From the NCBI GenBank assembly GCA_041672395.1, contig JBAYZS010000037.1:1-22238 (forward strand): a stretch of 22,238 nt of DNA, written 5' to 3'. Each line of letters starts with the position of its first letter. Position 1 is the stretch's first letter. The notes beneath the pieces are model-generated. The model ran no database searches and was not told the origin of the DNA. It saw only the letters and a list, made by a program, of their open reading frames with translations. Shown one piece after another: positions 1 to 6,534 of this stretch. The translations under genes and the position numbers were made by a program. The DNA is from UBA5287 sp041672395 (GTDB lineage: Bacteria; Bacteroidota; Bacteroidia; Bacteroidales; Dysgonomonadaceae).

Positions 1-1
1 T

Positions 2-94
2 GGAACAATCACCAGCAAAGGAGTAAATAATATGCTTTTGGAAAGTGTAGGTCTTTATCAGAATTTTTTAAAGAACTTGTCCACTCCACAATAA
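2..94 (+). CDS. nqrC: NqrC C-terminal fragment, Na+-translocating NADH:quinone reductase subunit C
   Basis: Partial gene: the 5' end lies before the window. The visible 30 residues end in GVNNMLLESVGLYQNFLKN followed by a short polar tail and TAA. The pattern Gly-Val-x-x-Met-Leu ending in a Tyr-x-x-Phe-Leu helix fits the C-terminus of NqrC, the subunit carrying covalently bound FMN. The identification rests mainly on position: nqrD, nqrE and nqrF follow at once in the canonical order, with nqrD starting 22 bases after this stop. The FMN-linking threonine motif is outside the window. Confidence 0.82.
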   Translation, partial: GTITSKGVNNMLLESVGLYQNFLKNLSTPQ

Positions 95-116
95 TAAACA
101 AATAGAATAAAAATAT

Positions 117-740
117 ATGTCACCTAATTTAAAAGCGGCATTGTTAGGGCCGCTCAATAAAAATAATCCAATTCTGGTGCAGGTATTAGGTATCTGTTCC
201 GCGTTAGCTGTTACCACCAAACTGGAATCTTCATTAGTAATGGCTATTTCAGTTATTATTGTTGTAGCATTATCCAACGTGATTATTTCTTTATTGAGGA
301 AATCAATCCCAAATCGCATACGAATTATAGTACAGCTTGTTGTAGCAGCAGCATTGGTAACGCTTGTCAGCGAGATACTGAAAGCATATGCATACGATGT
401 TAGTAAGCAGTTGTCGGTCTATGTCGGATTAATTGTAACCAACTGTATATTAATGGGTAGGTTAGAAGCTTTTGCAATGGGTAATGGACCTTGGGCATCA
501 TTTTTAGATGGGATAGGTAACGGATTAGGTTATGGCTGGATTTTGGTTACAGTAGGTTTTATTCGTGAATTATTTGGTTCCGGAACCCTTTTAGGCTATA
601 AAGTTATACCCCAATCGTTTTACGATGCCGGATATATGGATAATGGATTTATGATGTTAGCCCCAATGGCCTTGTTGTTGGTAGGCTGTATTATTTGGAT
701 CCACCGATCAAAAAATCCCGAATTACAAGAAGAACAATAA
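117..740 (+). CDS. nqrD: Na+-translocating NADH:quinone reductase subunit D
   Basis: 207-residue integral membrane subunit of Na+-NQR, the respiratory complex that couples NADH oxidation by quinone to Na+ export. About six hydrophobic helices are visible. Family hallmarks include ILVQVLGICSALAVT near the N-terminus, RKSIPNRIRIIVQLVV (61-76), AYAYDVSKQLSVYVGLIVTNC (through residue 110) and MGRLEAFAMGNGPWASFLDG. Cys27 and Cys110 match the pair that, with the NqrE pair, holds the intramembrane iron centre in the Vibrio enzyme. The length is normal. The N-terminus before Asn16 is variable in the family, so the start is probable rather than certain. It lies in the nqr operon, 25 bases before nqrE. 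Confidence 0.96.
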   Translation: MSPNLKAALLGPLNKNNPILVQVLGICSALAVTTKLESSLVMAISVIIVVALSNVIISLLRKSIPNRIRIIVQLVVAAALVTLVSEILKAYAYDVSKQLSVYVGLIVTNCILMGRLEAFAMGNGPWASFLDGIGNGLGYGWILVTVGFIRELFGSGTLLGYKVIPQSFYDAGYMDNGFMMLAPMALLLVGCIIWIHRSKNPELQEEQ

Positions 741-765
741 TTAAGCATAAAATTCAAAGATATAA

Positions 766-1380
766 ATGGAAGCAATTAGTCTGATAGTTCGTTCGATATT
801 TGTAGACAATATGATTTTCGCATACTTTTTGGGTATGTGTTCATATCTTGCCGTATCGAAGAATGTTAAAACCGCTTTAGGACTTGGTATAGCCGTAACA
901 GTAGTACTTGTATTAACTGTTCCGCTCAATTTTTTGCTTGAGAATTACATATTAAAACCCGGAGCACTTGGATGGTTAGGTGATGGTTTTAAAGATATGG
1001 ATTTGAGTGTTTTTAGTTTAATTATTTTTATTGCTGTAATAGCATCATTCACTCAATTACTTGAAATGGTGATAGAGCGTTTTAGTCCCTCGCTTTACAA
1101 TTCACTTGGCATTTTCTTACCATTGATAGCCGTAAACTGTGCTATTTTAGGAGCTTCGCTTTTTATGCAACAACGTGATTTCTCAAATGTTGGAATGGCA
1201 ACCGCTTACGGATTTGGATCCGGTATTGGATGGTTGTTAGCCATTGTAGGCATGGCTGCCATTAGAGAGAAACTTGAATATTCTAATGTTCCTAAACCGC
1301 TTCGTGGATTGGGGATTACGTTTATTATGACAGCGTTGATGGCGATTGGATTTATGAGTTTCTCCGGTATAAGTATTTAA
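766..1380 (+). CDS. nqrE: Na+-translocating NADH:quinone reductase subunit E
   Basis: 204-residue polytopic membrane protein, paralogous to NqrD. It begins MEAISLIVRSIFVDNMIFAY, the typical NqrE N-terminus, and contains FLGMCSYLAVS (Cys25) and AVNCAILGAS (Cys125), the cysteines equivalent to the NqrE pair that binds iron between NqrD and NqrE. Other conserved stretches are FTQLLEMVIERFSPSLYNSLG and the C-terminal REKLEYSNVPKPLRGLGI. About six transmembrane segments are visible. It sits between nqrD and nqrF and was probably transcribed with them. No anomaly was seen. Confidence 0.96.
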   Translation: MEAISLIVRSIFVDNMIFAYFLGMCSYLAVSKNVKTALGLGIAVTVVLVLTVPLNFLLENYILKPGALGWLGDGFKDMDLSVFSLIIFIAVIASFTQLLEMVIERFSPSLYNSLGIFLPLIAVNCAILGASLFMQQRDFSNVGMATAYGFGSGIGWLLAIVGMAAIREKLEYSNVPKPLRGLGITFIMTALMAIGFMSFSGISI

Positions 1381-1402
1381 TACAAAAAATTATCTGTAAA
1401 TT

Positions 1403-2677
1403 ATGAATATATTGTTGAATGCAGGAGTAATTACTATTATAACCAGCATTTTGGTTTTTCTGATTATCATTCTTATTCTGGTTATTGTTATCATTTGGGC
1501 AAAAACCAAGCTAATGCCATCAGGCAATGTAAAGATAACCATCAATGAAGACAAAGAACTGGAAGTTCCCATGGGTTCCACGTTATTAAATACGCTATCT
1601 ACTGAAGGCGTTTTCTTGTCGTCCGCTTGTGGTGGAGGCGGAACATGCGGTCAGTGTCGTTGTCAGGTAGTTGAAGGAGGCGGTGAGATTTTACAAACAG
1701 AGGTAGGTCATTTTACCCGCAAAGAAATTCAAAACAACTGGCGTTTAGGTTGTCAAGTTAAAGTTAAGAATGATATAAGTATAGTAGTATCAGATGACAT
1801 TTTTGGAGTAAAAGAGTGGGAGTGCGAAGTTATTTCTAATAATAACGTAGCCTCATTTATCAAAGAATTTGTTGTTAAACTTCCCGAAGGCGAAAATCTT
1901 AATTTCAAGCCCGGATCCTATAGTCAGATAAAGATACCAAAGTATGAGAACTTGAAATATTCAGATATGATTATTGACGAACAATATAAATCCGAATGGG
2001 ACAAGTTCAAATTATGGTCGTTAGTCGCAAAAAACGAAGAAGAGACCGTCCGTGCTTATTCAATGGCTAATTATCCTGCAGAAGGAAATATTATTCTGTT
2101 GAATGTGCGTGTTGCTACTCCTCCTTTTGATAAGGCAAAAGGTGATTGGATGGATGTGAATCCCGGGATCGCTTCATCTTATATCTTCAATTTGAAACCA
2201 GGCGATAAAGTGATGATGTCCGGTCCTTTTGGAGATTTTCATCCCATCATGGACAGTAAACGTGAAATGCTTTGGATTGGCGGTGGAGCCGGTATGGCTC
2301 CTTTGCGGTCACAAATCATGCATTTAACAAAAACGTTGCGTATTACCGATCGAAAAATGTCGTATTTCTATGGTGCGCGTGCTTTGATAGAAGCTTTTTA
2401 TCTAGAAGATTTCCGGGAGTTAGAAAAAGAGTTTCCTAATTTCTCTTTCCATTTGGCGCTGGATCGTCCTGATCCTAAAGCTGATGAAGCAGGTATAAAA
2501 TATACGCCTGGTTTTGTTCATCAAGTTATTTATGATACTTATCTCAAGGACCATGAGGCACCTGAAGATATCGAATATTACATGTGCGGACCAGGACCCA
2601 TGTCGAACGCTGCTAAACAGATGCTCGACAGTCTGGGGGTTTCGCCAGAAATGATCATGTTTGATGATTTCGGATAA
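1403..2677 (+). CDS. nqrF: Na+-translocating NADH:quinone reductase subunit F (NADH-oxidising, 2Fe-2S and FAD)
   Basis: 424 residues. This is the cytoplasmic entry point of electrons into Na+-NQR: it oxidises NADH and passes electrons from FAD to a [2Fe-2S] centre. One N-terminal membrane helix spans about residues 9-33. A plant-type ferredoxin domain follows, with Cys76, Cys82, Cys85 and Cys117 in SSACGGGGTCGQCRC and RLGCQV; all four are offset by +6 from the Vibrio ligands. The FAD motif RAYSMANYP is at 217-225 and the NAD(H) loop GGGAGMAPLRS at 293-303. The C-terminus, with CGPGPM and MIMFDDFG, is typical. It is the last gene of the operon, followed 33 bases later by a hairpin terminator. 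Confidence 0.97.
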   Translation: MNILLNAGVITIITSILVFLIIILILVIVIIWAKTKLMPSGNVKITINEDKELEVPMGSTLLNTLSTEGVFLSSACGGGGTCGQCRCQVVEGGGEILQTEVGHFTRKEIQNNWRLGCQVKVKNDISIVVSDDIFGVKEWECEVISNNNVASFIKEFVVKLPEGENLNFKPGSYSQIKIPKYENLKYSDMIIDEQYKSEWDKFKLWSLVAKNEEETVRAYSMANYPAEGNIILLNVRVATPPFDKAKGDWMDVNPGIASSYIFNLKPGDKVMMSGPFGDFHPIMDSKREMLWIGGGAGMAPLRSQIMHLTKTLRITDRKMSYFYGARALIEAFYLEDFRELEKEFPNFSFHLALDRPDPKADEAGIKYTPGFVHQVIYDTYLKDHEAPEDIEYYMCGPGPMSNAAKQMLDSLGVSPEMIMFDDFG

Positions 2678-2710
2678 AGAAATTGCACAATCTACACAAT
2701 AATTCCAATA

Positions 2711-2747
2711 AAAGCGATTTACACTCAAAGTGAATTTCGCTTTTTTT
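2711..2747 (+). terminator. Rho-independent terminator of the nqr operon
   Basis: AAAGCGA (2711-2717) pairs perfectly with TCGCTTT (2737-2743). Inside, CACT (2722-2725) pairs with AGTG (2729-2732) around a CAA loop, with a small internal loop between the two stems. A run of seven T follows (2741-2747). It lies 33 bases after the nqrF stop. Confidence 0.85.
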
Positions 2748-2821
2748 CATTGATTTATTACAAATTGAAATAAAAATGCAATAAAAACGGCGAATAATTT
2801 TTTCATTTGGTTTATTTTGTT

Positions 2822-2829
2822 TTACTTTG
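2822..2829 (+). promoter_or_regulatory. Possible -7 promoter box of the leu-ilv operon
   Basis: TTACTTTG matches the Bacteroidota -7 consensus TAnnTTTG at all fixed positions except the second. It lies 40 bases before the leader-peptide ATG, which would give a transcript start near 2836 that includes the whole leader. No TTTG is found at the expected -33 distance; TTTG copies at 2806 and 2816 are too close. This is a weak call made from position and partial consensus only. Confidence 0.35.
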
Positions 2830-2869
2830 TAGCCATATACAGAAAAGATATAAAAATTAAACAAAAATA

Positions 2870-2923
2870 ATGGTCAATTCGTTACATATTCTAGTCATCT
2901 CTATTCTACTATCGGATCGATAG
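2870..2923 (+). CDS. Leu/Ile/Val-rich leader peptide (attenuator peptide of the leu-ilv operon)
   Basis: A 17-codon ORF with an A-rich start context reads MVNSLHILVISILLSDR and ends in TAG at 2921-2923. Nine of 17 residues are branched-chain: four Leu, three Ile and two Val, concentrated at positions 5-14. Three of the four Leu codons are CTA and both Val codons are GTC, codons used sparingly in the structural genes that follow. The peptide precedes a terminator and the genes that make exactly these three amino acids. By analogy with enteric leu and ilv leaders, its likely role is to let ribosome stalling at Leu/Ile/Val codons report amino acid shortage. No Shine-Dalgarno sequence is seen, which is normal in this phylum. 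Translation itself is inferred. Confidence 0.8.
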   Translation: MVNSLHILVISILLSDR

Positions 2924-2987
2924 AAGGTGAGACCAGGTATGTATATTTGATTAAATATAATAAAGAACAGATTACCTTTCTCACCTT
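2924..2987 (+). promoter_or_regulatory. Antiterminator of the leu-ilv attenuator
   Basis: AAGGTGAGA (2924-2932), starting right after the leader-peptide stop, is perfectly complementary to TCTCACCTT (2979-2987). That segment contains the end of the 5' arm and the loop of the terminator. The helix continues inward with AGGTA (2935-2939) pairing to TACCT (2973-2977), and encloses a hairpin of TATATTT (2942-2948) with AAATATA (2953-2959). A ribosome halted at the leader's Leu codons would leave 2924-2932 free and favour this structure, so transcription would read through. A ribosome at the stop codon would cover it and favour the terminator. The pairing is read from the sequence; the switch is inferred. 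Confidence 0.78.
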
Positions 2988-3008
2988 TGAGAAAGGTTTT
3001 TCATTTTT
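2974..3008 (+). terminator. Attenuator terminator in front of leuA
   Basis: ACCTTTCTCA (2974-2983) and TGAGAAAGGT (2988-2997) form a perfect 10-bp stem with a 4-base loop CCTT. TTTT, CA and TTTTT follow. It lies between the leader ORF and the leuA start at 3023, so it can only serve as a conditional terminator for the downstream operon. It shares bases 2974-2987 with the competing antiterminator. Confidence 0.85.
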
Positions 3009-3022
3009 AAAGAGTAACAGAT

Positions 3023-4510
3023 ATGGAGCGAATTTATGTATTTGACACAACGTTGCGTGATGGAGAACAAGTGCCTGGTTGTCAATTGAACACAATCGAA
3101 AAAATTCAAGTAGCACAGGCTTTGGAACTATTGGGTGTAGACGTTATAGAAGCAGGGTTTCCGGTATCAAGTCCGGGCGATTTCAATTCAGTAGTTGAGA
3201 TTTCAAAAGCAATCACCTGGCCAACCGTTTGTGCTCTTACCAGAGCGGTAGAAAAAGATATCGAAGTAGCTGCCGAGGCGTTGAAGTTTGCAAAGCGCAA
3301 ACGTATTCACACAGGAATAGGTGTATCAGACTCGCACATTAAATATAAATTCAAATCAACACAAGAAGAAGTTCTTGAACGCGCAATCAAGGCTGTGAAA
3401 TATGCTCGCAGGTTTGTAGATGATGTGGAATTTTATGCAGAAGATGCCGGTCGTGCAGATAATGAATATCTTGCAAGGGTTGTGCAGGCTGTGGTAAACG
3501 CAGGTGCCACCGTGATTAATATTCCTGACACAACCGGATATTGTTTCCCGGAGGATTATGGTGCAAAAATCAAGTATTTGATTGACAATGTAGATATGAA
3601 GAATGCCATTTTGGCTACCCATTGTCATCAAGATCTTGGTATGGCAACTGCTAACACCATTGCCGGAGTTTTAAATGGCGCGCGACAAATAGAAGTAACA
3701 ATAAATGGAATTGGAGAACGTGCCGGTAACACATCTTTAGAAGAAGTAGTTATGGCATTTAAGAGTCACAAAGAGAAAGGATTTGATACCAATATCAATA
3801 CTCAGCATATCTATTCAACCAGTCGTTTAGTTTCCGGTTTAATGAATATGCCAATTCAGCCAAACAAAGCCATTGTTGGTCGCAATGCATTTGCCCATTC
3901 ATCCGGAATTCATCAAGATGGAGTATTAAAGAATGTAGAGACCTACGAAATTATTGATCCAAAGGATGTTGGTATTGATGATAGTGCCATTGTGTTGACT
4001 GCACGGAGTGGTAGAGCCGCATTAAAAAACAGGTTATCATTGCTTGGTGCTGAAGTAGATGGAGAAGAATTAGATAATATCTATAAGAAATTTCTTGAAT
4101 TGGCAGATAAGAAAAAGAGTGTGAACGACGATGATATCCTTATGTTACTAGGAAAAGATAATCGTCTCCACAGGATAAAGATAGATTTTCTTCAAGTAGT
4201 TTGTGGAATTGGAGTTCAGGATGTTGCAAGTATCGGGCTGAATATAGCCGGTGAGCATTTTGAAGCTACAGCAACAGGTAACGGTCCTGTAGATGCAGCT
4301 ATTAAAGCAGTAAAAAACATTATCAGTCGCAAGATGGTTATTAAGGAATTTCTTATTCAGGCAATCGATCACGGTAGCGATGACACAGGAAAAGTACATA
4401 TGCAAGTAGAGCATAATGGATTGATATATTATGGTTTTTCTGCAAATACTGATATCGTTGCAGCTTCTGTAGAGGCATTTATTGATGCAGTAAATAAATT
4501 CGTACAATAA
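3023..4510 (+). CDS. leuA: 2-isopropylmalate synthase
   Basis: 495 residues. It condenses 2-oxoisovalerate with acetyl-CoA, the first step committed to leucine. The DRE-TIM barrel covers about residues 1-270, with DTTLRDGEQ at 8-16 (Arg12, metal ligand Asp13), THCHQDLGMA with ligands His200 and His202, and GIGERAGN ending in Asn236. A linker domain follows, with GRNAFAHSSGIHQDG at 287-300. The C-terminal region from about residue 385 (HRIKIDFLQVVCGIG onward, containing TGNGPVDAAI) is the LeuA regulatory domain that normally confers leucine feedback inhibition. It is the first structural gene after the attenuator, so both transcription and enzyme activity are expected to respond to leucine. 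leuC starts 16 bases downstream. Confidence 0.95.
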   Translation: MERIYVFDTTLRDGEQVPGCQLNTIEKIQVAQALELLGVDVIEAGFPVSSPGDFNSVVEISKAITWPTVCALTRAVEKDIEVAAEALKFAKRKRIHTGIGVSDSHIKYKFKSTQEEVLERAIKAVKYARRFVDDVEFYAEDAGRADNEYLARVVQAVVNAGATVINIPDTTGYCFPEDYGAKIKYLIDNVDMKNAILATHCHQDLGMATANTIAGVLNGARQIEVTINGIGERAGNTSLEEVVMAFKSHKEKGFDTNINTQHIYSTSRLVSGLMNMPIQPNKAIVGRNAFAHSSGIHQDGVLKNVETYEIIDPKDVGIDDSAIVLTARSGRAALKNRLSLLGAEVDGEELDNIYKKFLELADKKKSVNDDDILMLLGKDNRLHRIKIDFLQVVCGIGVQDVASIGLNIAGEHFEATATGNGPVDAAIKAVKNIISRKMVIKEFLIQAIDHGSDDTGKVHMQVEHNGLIYYGFSANTDIVAASVEAFIDAVNKFVQ

Positions 4511-4526
4511 ATATATTAATAAATAG

Positions 4527-5912
4527 ATGAAAACATTATTTGATAAAATTTGGGATGCCCATACGGTGACTGCCGTAAACGATGGACCTACTCAATTATA
4601 TATAGACAGGCATTTATGTCACGAAGTGACCAGCCCTCAAGCATTTGATGGCTTAAGAAAACGTGGGCTGAAAGTGTTTCGCCCTGAGCAGACAACACTT
4701 ACTGCCGACCATAATATACCAACAATGAATCAAGATAAGCCAATTGGTGATAAGATATCTCGATTTCAGGTAGATACTTTAGCAAAGAATGCCCAAGAAT
4801 TTGGTCTTACATATTATGGCTTAGGAAATCCAAAAAACGGAATCGTTCACGTTGTTGGACCTGAAAATGGTTATACCCAACCCGGGATGACCATTGTTTG
4901 TGGTGACAGTCATACTTCGACCCATGGAGCATTTGGAGCTATTGCTTTTGGCATCGGAACCAGTGAAGTAGAAATGGTGTTGTCTTCTCAGTGTATATTG
5001 CAGTCGCGTCCCAAAACTATGCGCATCAACTATAATGGCGAATTAAAAAATGGTGTTTCAGCCAAGGATATCGCACTTTATACTATTTGGAAAATGACCA
5101 CCAGTGGTGCGACCGGTTATTTTGTAGAATATGCAGGAGAAGCCATTCGTAACTTGTCGATGGAAGCCCGAATGACCCTTTGCAATTTAAGTATTGAGAT
5201 GGGTGCCCGTGGAGGATTAATTGCCCCGGACGAAACAACTTTCAGCTATGTTAAAGGTCGCGAGTTCGCACCTAAAGGCGAGAAATGGGATTCAGCGATA
5301 GCTTATTGGAAAACATTGAAAACAGACGAAGGAGCAATATTTGATAAAGAAATTACTTTTAACTCATCCGACATACAGCCAATGATTACCTATGGCACAA
5401 ATCCCGGAATGGGAATGCCAATAAACGGTACGATTCCCGAGTTAGAAGAAATTGATGAAGCCAGCAAGATTTCGTTTGAGAAATCATTGAAATATATGGG
5501 TTTTAATCCAGGCGAGAAAATGGAAGGAAAAACCATTGATTATGTTTTTCTCGGAAGTTGCACTAATGGCCGTATAGAAGATTTTAGAGCATTCGCAAAT
5601 TTTGTAAAAGGCAAGAAGAAAGCCGAAAATGTAACAGCCTGGTTAGTTCCCGGAAGTTGGCAAGTTCGTAAACAGATTGAAGCCGAAGGCTTAGATAAAA
5701 TTCTTGAAGAAGCCGGATTTGAAATCCGTCAGCCTGGATGTTCCGCTTGTTTAGCAATGAACGATGATAAAGTACCAGCCGGTAAATATGCCGTTTCAAC
5801 ATCCAACCGTAATTTCGAAGGTCGTCAGGGTCCAGGATCCCGTACGATTCTTGCAGGTCCTTTAGTAGCTGCTGCTTCGGCAATCACAGGTAAAATAACT
5901 AATCCTTTTTAA
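4527..5912 (+). CDS. leuC: 3-isopropylmalate dehydratase, large subunit
   Basis: 461 residues, the aconitase-family subunit that carries the [4Fe-4S] cluster and, with LeuD, isomerises 2- to 3-isopropylmalate. The cluster cysteines are Cys345 (GSCTNGRIEDF), Cys405 and Cys408 (PGCSACLAMN), close in number to the Escherichia coli enzyme. Other conserved blocks are CGDSHTSTHGAFGA at 125-138, EMGARGGLIAPDE at 224-236 and the C-terminal SNRNFEGRQGPGS. In this operon it probably also isomerises citramalate, the product of the downstream synthase, as LeuCD does in the known citramalate pathway. leuD starts 5 bases after the stop. Confidence 0.96.
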   Translation: MKTLFDKIWDAHTVTAVNDGPTQLYIDRHLCHEVTSPQAFDGLRKRGLKVFRPEQTTLTADHNIPTMNQDKPIGDKISRFQVDTLAKNAQEFGLTYYGLGNPKNGIVHVVGPENGYTQPGMTIVCGDSHTSTHGAFGAIAFGIGTSEVEMVLSSQCILQSRPKTMRINYNGELKNGVSAKDIALYTIWKMTTSGATGYFVEYAGEAIRNLSMEARMTLCNLSIEMGARGGLIAPDETTFSYVKGREFAPKGEKWDSAIAYWKTLKTDEGAIFDKEITFNSSDIQPMITYGTNPGMGMPINGTIPELEEIDEASKISFEKSLKYMGFNPGEKMEGKTIDYVFLGSCTNGRIEDFRAFANFVKGKKKAENVTAWLVPGSWQVRKQIEAEGLDKILEEAGFEIRQPGCSACLAMNDDKVPAGKYAVSTSNRNFEGRQGPGSRTILAGPLVAAASAITGKITNPF

Positions 5913-5917
5913 GACAT

Positions 5918-6514
5918 ATGGAAAAATTTCAAACAATAATATCATCATGTATCCCTTTACCTATTGAAAATGTGGATACAGACCAGATCATACCCGCACG
6001 ATTTCTAAAAGCCACAACCCGTGAAGGGTTTGGTGATAATCTGTTCGCCGACTGGCGATATGATAAATCGGGAAATCCAAAAGCTGATTTTGTGCTAAAC
6101 GATTCCACATATAGCGGACAAGTGTTGGTTGCAGGTAAGAATTTTGGCAGTGGCAGCAGTCGTGAGCATGCAGCATGGGCAATTGGCGGTTATGGTTTAA
6201 AAGTTGTTGTATCAAGTTTTTTTGCTGATATATTCAGGAACAATGCATTGAATAATGGCATCTTGCCAGTTGTTGTGAGTGAGGATTTCCTGAGTGATTT
6301 GTTTCTATCGATAAACAATAATGCTAAAGCTACTGTTACAATTAATTTGGAAGAGCAGTTCATTCAAAATGACGAGAACGGCAAAAAAGAATCTTTCGAA
6401 ATTAATTCATATAAAAAAGACTGTTTGATAAACGGACTGGATGATATCGATTTTCTTCTTTCAAATAAAGGAAAAATTGAAACATACGAAAAAACCAGAC
6501 CGTTCGTGTATTAA
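5918..6514 (+). CDS. leuD: 3-isopropylmalate dehydratase, small subunit
   Basis: 198 residues, the swivelling small subunit of isopropylmalate isomerase, partner of the LeuC encoded immediately upstream. It has the N-terminal IENVDTDQIIPARFLK block at 16-31, the substrate-binding GSGSSREHAAWAI loop beginning at residue 77, and SSFFADIFRNNALNNGILPV after it. The length is normal for the E. coli-like long form of LeuD. It is tightly coupled to leuC (5-base gap) and followed by the citramalate synthase gene after 20 bases. Confidence 0.96.
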   Translation: MEKFQTIISSCIPLPIENVDTDQIIPARFLKATTREGFGDNLFADWRYDKSGNPKADFVLNDSTYSGQVLVAGKNFGSGSSREHAAWAIGGYGLKVVVSSFFADIFRNNALNNGILPVVVSEDFLSDLFLSINNNAKATVTINLEEQFIQNDENGKKESFEINSYKKDCLINGLDDIDFLLSNKGKIETYEKTRPFVY

Positions 6515-6534
6515 TGTGTGTCTTTGGTTACTAA

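Noticed and set aside
2420..2728. Minus-strand ORF over the nqrF end and terminator
   Set aside because: It crosses the terminator hairpin, overlaps conserved nqrF codons and resembles no known family.
2806..2819. TTTG copies as the -33 element of the leu promoter
   Set aside because: They lie only about 2-12 bases before the possible -7 box, far less than the roughly 19-base spacing expected.
2748..3022. T-box or riboswitch in the leu leader
   Set aside because: No T-box bulge or specifier stem is seen. The leader instead has a short L/I/V-rich ORF and alternating hairpins, which explain the structure fully.
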